Assembly (NCBI RefSeq): GCF_025362475.1
Contig: NZ_JANYGH010000055.1
Span: 186,001-250,000 of the forward strand
Source: Mucilaginibacter sp.
Lineage (GTDB): Bacteria > Bacteroidota > Bacteroidia > Sphingobacteriales > Sphingobacteriaceae
Reading direction: 5' to 3'
DNA length: 64,000 bases
Shown here in pieces: positions 33,805 to 41,676 of the stretch; the first letter of the stretch is position 1, and each line of letters starts with the position of its first letter. Under the pieces are notes generated by a model, which made no database searches, had not been told where the DNA came from, and worked only from the letters and a program-made list of their open reading frames with translations. The translations under genes were made by a program, and so were the position numbers.

Positions 33805-34545
33805 ATGAACGATAAAAAAGTAGCTCTCATCACCGGATCGAATCGCGGTATAGGACTTGAAACAGCCAAACAACTGGGAGAATTAGGTATTACGGTAATA
33901 TTGACCGCAAGGCAGCTTGAAGCCGCTGAAACAGCTGCACAACAACTCACCGAAAAAGGTATTGACGCTTATGGCATCCAATTGGACGTAACCAATGACG
34001 AAGAAAGGCAAGCCGCAGCCGCATACATATCTTCCAAATTCGGAAAGCTTGATATTCTTATAAATAACGCAGGTGTAGCGCCTAAGGATTCACTCTTTGT
34101 GAGCAAGACTGCCGAAACAACAAAAGAGGAATTCAATTATATATATGACACCAACTTTTTTAGTATTGTATACTTAACTAACGAGTTGCTTCCATTGATT
34201 AAGAAAAGCCCGGCCGGCCGCATCGTTAATTTATCCAGTATACTGGGTTCTTTAACCATACATGCACAACCAGAAAGCCCTATTGCAGGTTTTAGGGTAC
34301 TTTCTTACAATTCGGCAAAGGCTGCATTAAACATGTTTACCATTCAGTTGGCTGCAGAGCTTCAGCCACTCGGAATTAAGGTAAATTCAGCTCACCCGGG
34401 TTGGGTGCAAACAGAATTAGGCGGAAACGAGCAGGCGCCTATGAGTATTACCGATGGGGCAAAAACAAGTGTTTCCCTTGCATTAATCGGCGAAGACGGA
34501 CCAAATGGCAAATTGATCCACATGGGCGAAGAACTGCCCTGGTAA
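33805..34545 (+). CDS. Short-chain dehydrogenase/reductase
   Basis: 246 residues from the ATG at 33805 (an in-frame TTG lies within the promoter). ALITGSNRGIGLETAKQLGE is the cofactor motif, ARQLEAAE suggests NADP, DILINNAGVAP, the catalytic Ser in IVNLSSILGSL and YNSAKAALNMF the Tyr-x3-Lys pair. The C-terminus VNSAHPGWVQTELGGNEQAPMSITDGAKTSVSLA is that of carbonyl-reductase-like SDRs. It is the first gene behind the TetR-type operator, followed by a wrecked MFS transporter gene. Confidence 0.93.
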   Translation: MNDKKVALITGSNRGIGLETAKQLGELGITVILTARQLEAAETAAQQLTEKGIDAYGIQLDVTNDEERQAAAAYISSKFGKLDILINNAGVAPKDSLFVSKTAETTKEEFNYIYDTNFFSIVYLTNELLPLIKKSPAGRIVNLSSILGSLTIHAQPESPIAGFRVLSYNSAKAALNMFTIQLAAELQPLGIKVNSAHPGWVQTELGGNEQAPMSITDGAKTSVSLALIGEDGPNGKLIHMGEELPW

Positions 34546-34578
34546 TTATTAAAGGGTTTATAAAATTAACGTACGGCG

Positions 34579-34610
34579 GCCGGCATTATATGACCGGCTT
34601 TCCGTTTTAT
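34579..34610 (+). terminator. Weak terminator after the SDR gene
   Basis: GCCGG (34579-34583) pairs with CCGGC (34594-34598), followed by TTTCCGTTTTAT. Confidence 0.4.
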
Positions 34611-34624
34611 CTCTGCTTATAAGG

Positions 34625-35008
34625 AAAATAAAACTCATTAAAGAAAACCATTACGGTATAAGTGCCATTCTCGCTTATTCCCTTATCTGGCTTTGCTACC
34701 GATATTTATATACCCTCATTGCCGCCAAGGGCCAGCCACCTGGGGTTACAGCTGCTGCAGTGCAATTAACACTGGTGTTTTTTATGGTAAGTTCAGGTAT
34801 CGGCCAGTTATTTGTTGGCAGCTTGCTCGATAGCTTTGGCAGATACCGGCTTGGATTGGCATCATAACAATCAAAACCAGCAATGGCTTGGAGCATCCTA
34901 TATCTGTTTCGCACTCCTGTGTTTAACCGCATTTGCATTATTTGCAAGGGTAAGGAGAAAGATTAACGCCAGGAACCTTTCCTTTGTTCCTGAAACTGTT
35001 ACCGCTTA
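34625..35008 (+). pseudogene. MFS transporter with internal deletion and frameshifts
   Basis: The left part reads KLIKENHYGISAILAYSLI, in another frame GFATDIYIPSLP, then VTAAAVQLTLVFFMVSSGIG and QLFVGSLLDSFGRYRLGLA, the first two helices of a Bcr/CflA-type exporter. It then jumps, in a further frame, to the C-terminal helix DWHHNNQNQQWLGASYICFA, LLCLTAFALFARVRRK and a TAA at 35006-35008. About 270-290 residues are missing and at least two frameshifts are present. It lies between an SDR and a TetR gene, the usual place for the efflux gene of such a locus. Confidence 0.8.
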
Positions 35009-35080
35009 AAACAAACCTGGCGTTGTACGGCATCGGGTGCCAAAAGCTATAAAAGCTGACACTATAAGTAGATGGACATA

Positions 35081-35100
35081 AACCATTTGGTCTATATTTG
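35081..35100 (+). promoter_or_regulatory. Promoter and operator of the TetR gene
   Basis: AACCATTTGGTCTATATTTG matches the element at 33764-33783 at 18 of 20 bases, with the -7 motif TATATTTG (35093-35100) in the same place. The ATG follows 16 bases later. The TetR protein probably represses itself and the SDR gene through it. Confidence 0.55.
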
Positions 35101-35116
35101 GGCATTTAAATAAACA

Positions 35117-35710
35117 ATGGGTAAATCTGAAACAAAGAAACAATTGATCATCGAAAGCGCCGCGATACTATTTAATGAGAAGGGTATTGCGGGCACTTCT
35201 GTTGATGATATTATTGCAGCCACCGATACATCAAAAGGATGTTTTTACGGGCATTTTGAAAGCAAGGAAGAGTTATCTTTTGCGTCTGTTGATTATTTGT
35301 TTGATAAAATGACCGGGAGAAGGAATACTGCTTTGGATAAACATGTTAAAGCTGTAGATAAGATTCATGCCTTTATGGATATGAATAAAAATCCTTTGAA
35401 AAGTTATTTCAAAGGCGGGTGCCCCATAATAAACCTTTCTACAGAAAGTGATGATACCAACTCTACGATCAAAAAAAAGGTAAAAACAATGATCAATACC
35501 GCAATAAGCCAGTTTACTTTAATATTGCAGAGTGGTATAGACCGGGGCGAACTATCGGAGAACCTTGCCCCTGCTGAGTTTGCCAATAAGATGTTTGTAT
35601 CTATTGAAGGTGCTAATGCCATTTGCAGGGTGCTGAACAGCGCCGGCCCGATGCGCCTGGTTATTGACAGCCTTAAAAAAGAATTAGCATCATACACACT
35701 TACTCCCTGA
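35117..35710 (+). CDS. TetR/AcrR-family regulator
   Basis: 197 residues. HTH at 10-55: KKQLIIESAAILFNEKGIAGTSVDDIIAATDTSKGCFYGHFESKEELSFASVDYLF. The C-terminal ligand domain (CPIINLSTESDDTNSTIKKKVKTMINTAISQF) is of the TetR_C_33/AefR-like type. Such regulators respond to small electrophiles or drugs. Its promoter shares a 20-base element with the SDR gene 1.3 kb upstream, so both probably form its regulon along with the dead exporter. Confidence 0.92.
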   Translation: MGKSETKKQLIIESAAILFNEKGIAGTSVDDIIAATDTSKGCFYGHFESKEELSFASVDYLFDKMTGRRNTALDKHVKAVDKIHAFMDMNKNPLKSYFKGGCPIINLSTESDDTNSTIKKKVKTMINTAISQFTLILQSGIDRGELSENLAPAEFANKMFVSIEGANAICRVLNSAGPMRLVIDSLKKELASYTLTP

Positions 35711-36018
35711 AATACCAGGATTCACCTTGCATTTTCCTGTGCCCCCCCTTCTGTCATCTAACAATGCAACTATTTGTTGTAGAATAAACTATGGTGCTAC
35801 ACATGTCATTCGCGCTTTAAAAAGCGGGAAATGGCTTGGTTAAATAACGAAATAAAACGGATGATTTGACCTTGTCTTAAATCAAGTTGCTGTAATTCAA
35901 TTATTTAATATATTGGTACGCACCTTGCCTTTCTGTATTGAAAATAATAACAAACAATTAAAAAAAATCAATCATGAAAGGTAAAATCTGGAAACTATTC
36001 TACAAAAAAGGAGAAAAA

Positions 36019-36774
36019 ATGAAAACGCTTTTTTCCCTTATCATCATCGCTCTAACCACATTACTAATGAGTGCTCCGGCACAGGCACAAGTTAAAAATA
36101 TTGTGTTGGTTCACGGTGCCTGGGCGGATGTTTCCGGCTGGGAACCGATCTATAAAATACTTACCGCCAAAGGGTATCATGTAGATATGGTGAGCAATGC
36201 TAACCTAACATTCACCGGGGATGTTGCAGCAGTAAAAGCAGTGCTTGCAAAGCAAAAGGGCCCGGTAATTCTTGTTGGGCATTCATATGGCGGGGCAGTG
36301 ATTACCGAGGCCGGGGACACATCCAATGTTGTGGGCCTGGTTTACATATCAGCCTTTGCACCGGATGCCGGCGAATCGCTTTTAGGCCTTTTAAAGGCTG
36401 GTCCGCCCAACCCGGAATCAGGCATTCTACTGCCACCTGTCGACGGATTAATCTGGTATGATGTGGCTAAATTCCATAAGGACTTTTGCCCCGACCTTCC
36501 TGCCGGCCAGGCCGATTTCATGGCTCATTCTCAAACGCCATCCGGGTTAGCAACATTTACAACGCCGTTAACTAAAGCGGCATGGAAAACAAAACCAAGC
36601 TGGTACATCGTATCCACCCAGGATCGAATGATTCCACCTGATGCCGAACGCTTTATGGCAAAAAGGGCTAAAGCGAAGGTTACAGAAATTCAGGCAAGCC
36701 ATGTGGCATTCATCTCACATCCTAAAGAGGTTGCCGATATAATAATAGCTGCCTCTAACAATGAAGCTAAATAA
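36019..36774 (+). CDS. Secreted alpha/beta hydrolase
   Basis: 251 residues from the ATG at 36019, which gives a clean signal peptide MKTLFSLIIIALTTLLMSAPAQAQ and has GGAG upstream; an ATG at 35974 would add 15 residues. Oxyanion region LVHGAWADVSGWEP, nucleophile elbow VILVGHSYGGAVITEAG, and catalytic His in QASHVAFISHPKEV are visible; the acid is likely in STQDRMIPPDAE. This is the haloalkane-esterase/hydroxynitrile-lyase-like group of serine hydrolases; substrate unknown. It starts a plus-strand operon with EthD and SnoaL-like genes. The 308 bases before it hold no gene. Confidence 0.9.
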   Translation: MKTLFSLIIIALTTLLMSAPAQAQVKNIVLVHGAWADVSGWEPIYKILTAKGYHVDMVSNANLTFTGDVAAVKAVLAKQKGPVILVGHSYGGAVITEAGDTSNVVGLVYISAFAPDAGESLLGLLKAGPPNPESGILLPPVDGLIWYDVAKFHKDFCPDLPAGQADFMAHSQTPSGLATFTTPLTKAAWKTKPSWYIVSTQDRMIPPDAERFMAKRAKAKVTEIQASHVAFISHPKEVADIIIAASNNEAK

Positions 36775-36844
36775 TTGACTGTAGCGGTAATCTATGTACA
36801 CAAAAACTGTTCATGGATTACCATTATCAAAAAAATCAAAATTT

Positions 36845-37204
36845 ATGATAAAGCTAGCTATACTTGTTCCCCGCAGGTCAGACCTGACGCTGGAAGAATT
36901 TAAGACTCATTGGAAAGATATTCACGGCCCTTTATTTTCGAGCCAGCCAGAAGTAAAGCGTTACGTTAGGAAATACATCCAGGTGCATAGTACAGGCGAG
37001 CACCTGGATCAGTTCCCGGTTGCCTCCTTTGATGGCATTGCCGAAATCTGGTTTGACCAGATGGAAGATATCAACAAAGTTTTCGGCACAGAAAACTATC
37101 TGAAAACCATAGCTCCTGATGAAGCCAAATTTATCGACAGGGAAAATATTCTTTGGATATACGCCACAGAAAATATAGTTATCGATCTTAAAAACCAGCA
37201 ATAA
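36845..37204 (+). CDS. EthD-domain protein
   Basis: 119 residues from the ATG at 36845; the frame opens 51 bases earlier, but MIKLAILVPRRSDLTLEEFKTHWKDIHGPL is the standard family start. The dimeric alpha+beta barrel EthD domain covers the whole protein (EIWFDQMEDINKVFGTENYLKTIAPDEAKFID). EthD-like proteins assist or carry out oxidation or decarboxylation in degradation pathways. It sits between the secreted hydrolase and the SnoaL-like gene, with gaps of 70 and 6 bases. Confidence 0.85.
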   Translation: MIKLAILVPRRSDLTLEEFKTHWKDIHGPLFSSQPEVKRYVRKYIQVHSTGEHLDQFPVASFDGIAEIWFDQMEDINKVFGTENYLKTIAPDEAKFIDRENILWIYATENIVIDLKNQQ

Positions 37205-37210
37205 AACATC

Positions 37211-37630
37211 ATGACAGATCAACTATTAACCGACCAGAATAAGGCATTGGTGCATAGTTTTTATGCAGGCGGTACAAACAGCGAAGCCAAAGAATATGGG
37301 GAGATTTTTCACCCCGAATTTAAAGTGACCGCCCCCGATTACCTCCCCTGGGGTGGCACAAGCAATCTTAAAACCTACCTGGAAGATGTTTTGCTGCAGG
37401 TAACAGCAGTGCTTGATTTTAAGCGTTGCGAGATCATTTCACTTATTGGCGAAAATGATGCCGTTGTTATTGTAATAGATATCGGGATCATGGATACACC
37501 ACATACCGTAAGGATATCTGAGCACTGGTCAATACAAAAGGGTAAGGCCATTAATTTATGGGTAGCTTATTTTGAGCCACAACAGCTTGTGGAGGCGATT
37601 GAAAAAAATGCCGCCGGGCGCGATATTTAA
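37211..37630 (+). CDS. SnoaL-like ester cyclase family protein
   Basis: 139 residues. LTDQNKALVHSFYAGGTNSEAKEYGEIFHPEFKVTAPDYLPWGGTSNLKTYLEDVLLQVTAVLDF then TVRISEHWSIQKGKAINLWVAYFEPQQLVEAI is the NTF2-like SnoaL fold. Such proteins act as polyketide cyclases, dehydratases or isomerases, and many are unassigned. It begins 6 bases behind the EthD gene and is followed by a strong bidirectional terminator. Confidence 0.85.
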   Translation: MTDQLLTDQNKALVHSFYAGGTNSEAKEYGEIFHPEFKVTAPDYLPWGGTSNLKTYLEDVLLQVTAVLDFKRCEIISLIGENDAVVIVIDIGIMDTPHTVRISEHWSIQKGKAINLWVAYFEPQQLVEAIEKNAAGRDI

Positions 37631-37656
37631 AAACATATACCTGGCTTATTAAAAAT

Positions 37657-37694
37657 AAAAAAAGGAACCGGGCCCAAGCCGCGTTCCTTTTTTT
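37657..37694. terminator. Bidirectional terminator
   Basis: AAAAAAAGGAAC (37657-37668) pairs perfectly with GTTCCTTTTTTT (37683-37694), loop of 14. It serves the plus-strand SnoaL gene and the minus-strand oxidoreductase, which converge here. Confidence 0.85.
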
Positions 37695-37716
37695 ATTTTC
37701 TGATATGTGTGCCTGG

Positions 37717-38766
37717 TTATATAGTAACCACGATCTTACCTATCTGCTCGTTGGATTCCAGGAAACGGTGCGCTTCAACAATCTGCTCAAAGGGAAATAT
37801 TTTGGCAATTACTGGTTCAAGAAAACCTTCCGCAAGTCCCTTAAAAATAAATTTCCGGGCCTTTTCTACACGTTCCGGATCCTTCGTGGTATCCCAAACC
37901 GTATGGCCGCGAATCACTGGAATTTTATTCAATACCTCTATCAACGGCAATGGAGTAACCTCATCACTTAACGCGCCATATAAAAATATTTGACCGCCAC
38001 GGGCTAATGATTCCAGCAATTTGGCAAACATAGGGCCACCTACCGGGTCGAAAATAACTTCAGCACCTCTGCCATTCGTAATTTTCATTACTTCGGCTAC
38101 TATATCCTCCTCTTCCGTTGCAATCACGTAGGCTGCACCGGCCTCTAATAGTCTTTGTTTTTTTAAACCAGAACGCGTTATGGCAACAGGTATGGCCCCT
38201 ACCATATTGGCTACCTGGATAGCTGCAAGCCCCACACTGCTTGAAGCAGCCGGAATTAACACAAACTCACCAGCGGAAACTTTGGCTATATCAATAAGGG
38301 CGCTGTATGAAGTAATAAAGGGATTCCAGATTGCTGCCACCTGTTCAAAAGCTAACAAGGGCGGGCTTTTGATCACTGCGTGCTGCGGGATCAAAATTAA
38401 TTCGCCATATACACCATAATCATTTTGTGAAAAAGCCGGGATAGTGCCCACTTCATCGCCTACCTTTAAATGTTTTACGTCACTTCCTACAGCATCTACA
38501 ATACCCGAGGCATCATAACCCAAACGGGCCGGCAATACCGGGGCTTCAATATAATTCCCCGACCTCCACATGGATTCGGCACGGTTCAGCCCGATGGCTT
38601 TAACCCGTATCCTGACCTCATGACTTGCCGGCGCCGGAATTTCCAAATTCTCAATCTCAAGTACTTCCGGGCCTCCGGTTTTACTAAAACGTATTACCCG
38701 GGCCATTTCTGTTCCACTTGTTGTGGATCCTGACTTATCTGTTGTTTTCATTTGAATAGCGTCCAT
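37717..38766 (-). CDS. Zinc-independent quinone oxidoreductase-like MDR enzyme
   Basis: 349 residues. GroES-like domain (ARVIRFSKTGGPEVLEIENLEI, AIGLNRAESMWRSGNYIEAP, RLGYDASGIVDAVG) then a Rossmann domain with IPAASSSVGLAAIQVANMVGA. No zinc-binding cysteines. These enzymes reduce quinones or activated alkenes with NADPH. The start ATG (38764-38766) overlaps the stop of the upstream Old Yellow Enzyme gene by one base in an ATGA, so the two are translationally coupled and likely act on related electrophiles. Confidence 0.92.
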   Translation of the reverse strand: MDAIQMKTTDKSGSTTSGTEMARVIRFSKTGGPEVLEIENLEIPAPASHEVRIRVKAIGLNRAESMWRSGNYIEAPVLPARLGYDASGIVDAVGSDVKHLKVGDEVGTIPAFSQNDYGVYGELILIPQHAVIKSPPLLAFEQVAAIWNPFITSYSALIDIAKVSAGEFVLIPAASSSVGLAAIQVANMVGAIPVAITRSGLKKQRLLEAGAAYVIATEEEDIVAEVMKITNGRGAEVIFDPVGGPMFAKLLESLARGGQIFLYGALSDEVTPLPLIEVLNKIPVIRGHTVWDTTKDPERVEKARKFIFKGLAEGFLEPVIAKIFPFEQIVEAHRFLESNEQIGKIVVTI

Positions 38767-39911
38767 CAGGCTGAAAGTGCTTCTTCTTCTTTGTAAAACG
38801 GATAATCGTTATAGCCACGTGCATCGCCTCCGTAAAACGTATCCCTGTCATAGACATTAAGCGGCAGGTTATTTTTAAGACGGAAAACCAGATCGGGGTT
38901 GGCAATAAAATGCCTTCCGAAAGCTACCAGGTCAGCATTTCCTTTTTGAAGGATATCATTGGCTTTTTCGCCATCAAAACCACCGGCTGCAATGATGGTG
39001 CCTTTGAAAATTTTACGCAGATGCATAGCAGCCACCGGCTCCAGGTCTTCTACTTCTTCAACAGAACCTTTAACACGCGGTTCGATAAGGTGAAGATAGG
39101 CCAACCCAAATTTATTAAGCTGTTCTGCCGCATAGCCAAACAGCGCGATAGGGTCGCTATCAAACATGGAAGCAAATGTTCCGCTTGGCCCTAAACGTAC
39201 CGCAACACGATTGGCACCCCAAACCTCAACCAGGGCTTCAACAATCTCCAGCATAAAACGTACGCGGTTTTCAATAGAACCACCATAGATATCGGTGCGT
39301 TGATTGGAACCATCCTGAAGGAACTGATCTACCAGGTAACCATTGGCGCCGTGTAATTCTACACCGTCAAATCCAGCCTCTTTGGCTCTTATGGCAGCTT
39401 TGCGGTAATCTTCTACCATTGCCTTCACCTCTTCGGTGGTCATCGCCCGGTTCAGGTCGGTTGGCAACCAGCCAGTGGGTGTATATACAAAATCTTCAAA
39501 TTCTATAGCGGATGCACCTATCGGCTGATCGCCATTTGGCTGCAGGCTTCTGTGTGATTGACGGCCAACATGAAAAAGCTGATCAAAAATAATTCCGCCC
39601 TTGTTATGTACAGCGGCGGTCACCCTTTTCCAGCCTTCTACCTGCTCATCGGTGTAGATGCCCGGGGCACCATAATAACCATGACCGGTTTCGGAAATGA
39701 CAGTGCCTTCGGCCACGATATACCCACCCTGGGTAGCACGCTGGCTATAATGCTCAACCAAAAGATCGTTGGGAACAAAATCCGACTCGGTACGCATGCG
39801 GGTTAATGGAGCCATAACTACACGGTGAGTAAGCTTGTATGGTCCTAATTGAACAGGTGTAAACAGATCTGTACTATTTACAGCTGTTTCAGTATTGTTA
39901 TTTGTTTGCAT
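38766..39911 (-). CDS. Old Yellow Enzyme-type alkene reductase
   Basis: 381 residues of FMN-dependent alkene reductase. YKLTHRVVMAPLTRMRTESDFVPNDLLVEHYSQRATQGGYIVAEG is the FMN-binding start; VELHGANGYLVDQFLQDGSNQRTDIYGGSIENRVRF carries the substrate-binding His and Asn; ADLVAFGRHFIANPDL closes the phosphate site. These enzymes reduce double bonds of enals, enones, maleimides and nitro-olefins with NAD(P)H. Divergent from a MocR-type regulator and preceded by the direct-repeat element at 39981-40052. Coupled to the quinone-reductase-like gene. Confidence 0.95.
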   Translation of the reverse strand: MQTNNNTETAVNSTDLFTPVQLGPYKLTHRVVMAPLTRMRTESDFVPNDLLVEHYSQRATQGGYIVAEGTVISETGHGYYGAPGIYTDEQVEGWKRVTAAVHNKGGIIFDQLFHVGRQSHRSLQPNGDQPIGASAIEFEDFVYTPTGWLPTDLNRAMTTEEVKAMVEDYRKAAIRAKEAGFDGVELHGANGYLVDQFLQDGSNQRTDIYGGSIENRVRFMLEIVEALVEVWGANRVAVRLGPSGTFASMFDSDPIALFGYAAEQLNKFGLAYLHLIEPRVKGSVEEVEDLEPVAAMHLRKIFKGTIIAAGGFDGEKANDILQKGNADLVAFGRHFIANPDLVFRLKNNLPLNVYDRDTFYGGDARGYNDYPFYKEEEALSA

Positions 39912-39980
39912 TTTTAAATGAATAATTTTTAAACTTTAACCAATCGAAATAACCAGGTTATTTCGATTGATCTTCGGGTC

Positions 39981-40052
39981 AAAGTTCAGGTTTAATAGGG
40001 CACACAAAAAGATACAGTTGGCATCAAAAAAAAGATATCAGTTGCATATTTA
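39981..40052. promoter_or_regulatory. MocR/Old Yellow Enzyme control element, copy 1
   Basis: This 72-base stretch recurs with only a handful of differences at 42948-43019, ahead of the second Old Yellow Enzyme. It contains two direct half-sites, ATACAGTTG (40012-40020) and TATCAGTTG (40036-40044), 24 bases apart. MocR regulators commonly bind direct repeats about two helical turns apart between their own gene and the target. Confidence 0.65.
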
Positions 40053-40155
40053 AGTCTTGTTTATAAATCTGTTAACCAATTGCAATATTCCCTTGTTACC
40101 GGGTCTGTCCCCGTTTATTAGGCGTATTTTTGTTAGATATTTATGGAGGTATCTA

Positions 40156-41586
40156 ATGAGTCACAAAGCTTTCCGCTATGAACAGGTAGTTCATAAATTA
40201 GAAGAAACGATTATCGGACTCGGGCTGCAGCCGGGTGATAAACTCCCCTCGGTACGCAGGGTGAAGGATGAACTGAAGGTTAGTTTAACCACGGTAAACC
40301 AGGCCTATGCTATCCTTGAAGCAAAGGGGGCCGTTATTTCAAGGCCGGGTTCGGGTTATTACATCAACTCTTTTAATAAAAACCCACTGGCCAGGTCGGC
40401 AGCCAAAAATTTAGTCCCGCTACCCGAAATTGTTGAGGTAAGCAGCATGGCCGCGGCTATGATAAAAAACACGGTTAAACATAGCGTAATTAATTTTTCA
40501 TCACTTGCCCCTATCAATGAATACCTTCCTATCACTAAGCTCAACAAAGCCATGCAGGCTTCGGCAAAGGAGGAAAAAAACATTTTTCAATACTCCTTTT
40601 TAGAAGGTCATCCCCGCTTGCAAAAACAAATAGCATTACAGTCTTTTGAATGGAAAAAGAGCATCAAACAGGAAGAGATATTGATAACCAATGGATCAAC
40701 AGAGGCCATTGGGCTTTGCCTTGATGTACTGACCAAACCCGGTGACATTGTTGCCGTTGAATCGCCAACATATGCCGGCCTCCTGCAATGCCTGGAAAGT
40801 AAAGGCTTAAAAGCTTTAGCCATTAGCATGGATCCCATTACCGGCCTAAATCTTGATGAATTGGAAACCGCATTGGCTACAAATAAAGTTGCCGCTTGCT
40901 TGTTTATGCCGGTTTGTCAAAATCCGTACGGTTGCTCCATGTCCGAAGAAAGTAAGATAAAGCTAGTAAATATGCTGGGTGAAAAAAGCATCCCCATGAT
41001 TGAGGATGATACTTTAGGCGAGCTCAACTTTGCCAAATCAAGACCCTTGCCTGCCAAAGCTTATGACAGTTATAACAACGTGCTCTTGTGTTCTTCGTTT
41101 TCTAAATCACTGGTTCCCGGTTTCAGAATTGGATGGGTAGCCGGGGCAAGGTATCATGCGGAGATCGAAAAACTCAAGTTCTCGGCCAATATTTCAACCA
41201 ATGGATTATTGCAGGATACCATAGGCCGATTTTTAGAAACCGGCAATTACCACGCTCATATTAAAAAACTGCGCGAGTTTGCACAAATTCAAATTATAAA
41301 ATACAGGAATACGATACAGGAGTATTTTCCGGATACTGTAAAAATAAGCTGCCCTAAAGGTGGCTACAGTTTATGGATAGAGCTGCCCGAAAACTTAAAC
41401 GCGTTAGTACTACAGCGCGAAGCTCTGAAATATGGTATCGGGTTTTGCCCCGGTCAAATATTTTCGGCTTCAGATAGATATAAAAATTGCATGCGCATTA
41501 ACTGCTGCCCTTTATGGAGCAGTAAAATTGCCGATGCATTAAAAATGCTGGGAAAATTAGTTCACGCCCTATCAGACGGGCATTGA
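40156..41586 (+). CDS. MocR-type regulator (GntR HTH fused to a PLP aminotransferase domain)
   Basis: 476 residues from the ATG at 40156, which has an unusually good ribosome binding site GGAGG (40145-40149); the frame reaches back to 40057 without better support. N-terminal winged HTH at 5-75 (YEQVVHKLEETIIGLGLQPGDKLPSVRRVKDELKVSLTTVNQAYAILEAKGAVISRPGSGYYI). The rest is a fold-type I aminotransferase domain with EDDTLGELNF, the PLP-binding Lys in SSFSKSLVPGFRIGW and YSLWIELPE. It is divergent from the first Old Yellow Enzyme and probably activates or represses it through the element at 39981-40052. A decayed copy of its 3' part lies at 58255. Confidence 0.95.
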   Translation: MSHKAFRYEQVVHKLEETIIGLGLQPGDKLPSVRRVKDELKVSLTTVNQAYAILEAKGAVISRPGSGYYINSFNKNPLARSAAKNLVPLPEIVEVSSMAAAMIKNTVKHSVINFSSLAPINEYLPITKLNKAMQASAKEEKNIFQYSFLEGHPRLQKQIALQSFEWKKSIKQEEILITNGSTEAIGLCLDVLTKPGDIVAVESPTYAGLLQCLESKGLKALAISMDPITGLNLDELETALATNKVAACLFMPVCQNPYGCSMSEESKIKLVNMLGEKSIPMIEDDTLGELNFAKSRPLPAKAYDSYNNVLLCSSFSKSLVPGFRIGWVAGARYHAEIEKLKFSANISTNGLLQDTIGRFLETGNYHAHIKKLREFAQIQIIKYRNTIQEYFPDTVKISCPKGGYSLWIELPENLNALVLQREALKYGIGFCPGQIFSASDRYKNCMRINCCPLWSSKIADALKMLGKLVHALSDGH

Positions 41587-41607
41587 TCTACCTTTTCTAA
41601 AAAAATA

Positions 41608-41653
41608 AAAGCCAGCCGCCATTGCTCTTGTAACAGCAATGCCGGCTGGCTTT
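41608..41653. terminator. Bidirectional terminator
   Basis: AAAGCCAGCCGCCATTGCT (41608-41626) pairs with AGCAATGCCGGCTGGCTTT (41635-41653) with one mismatch and an 8-base loop, T-rich on the right and A-rich on the left. It separates the converging MocR and second Old Yellow Enzyme genes. Confidence 0.85.
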
Positions 41654-41676
41654 ATTCTTTACTTTATTAAATTGAA

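Noticed and set aside
40018..40046. TTGGCAT with TTGCAT as a sigma54 promoter of the MocR gene
   Set aside because: GG and GC are 23 bases apart instead of 10; the bases are better explained as part of the duplicated control element.
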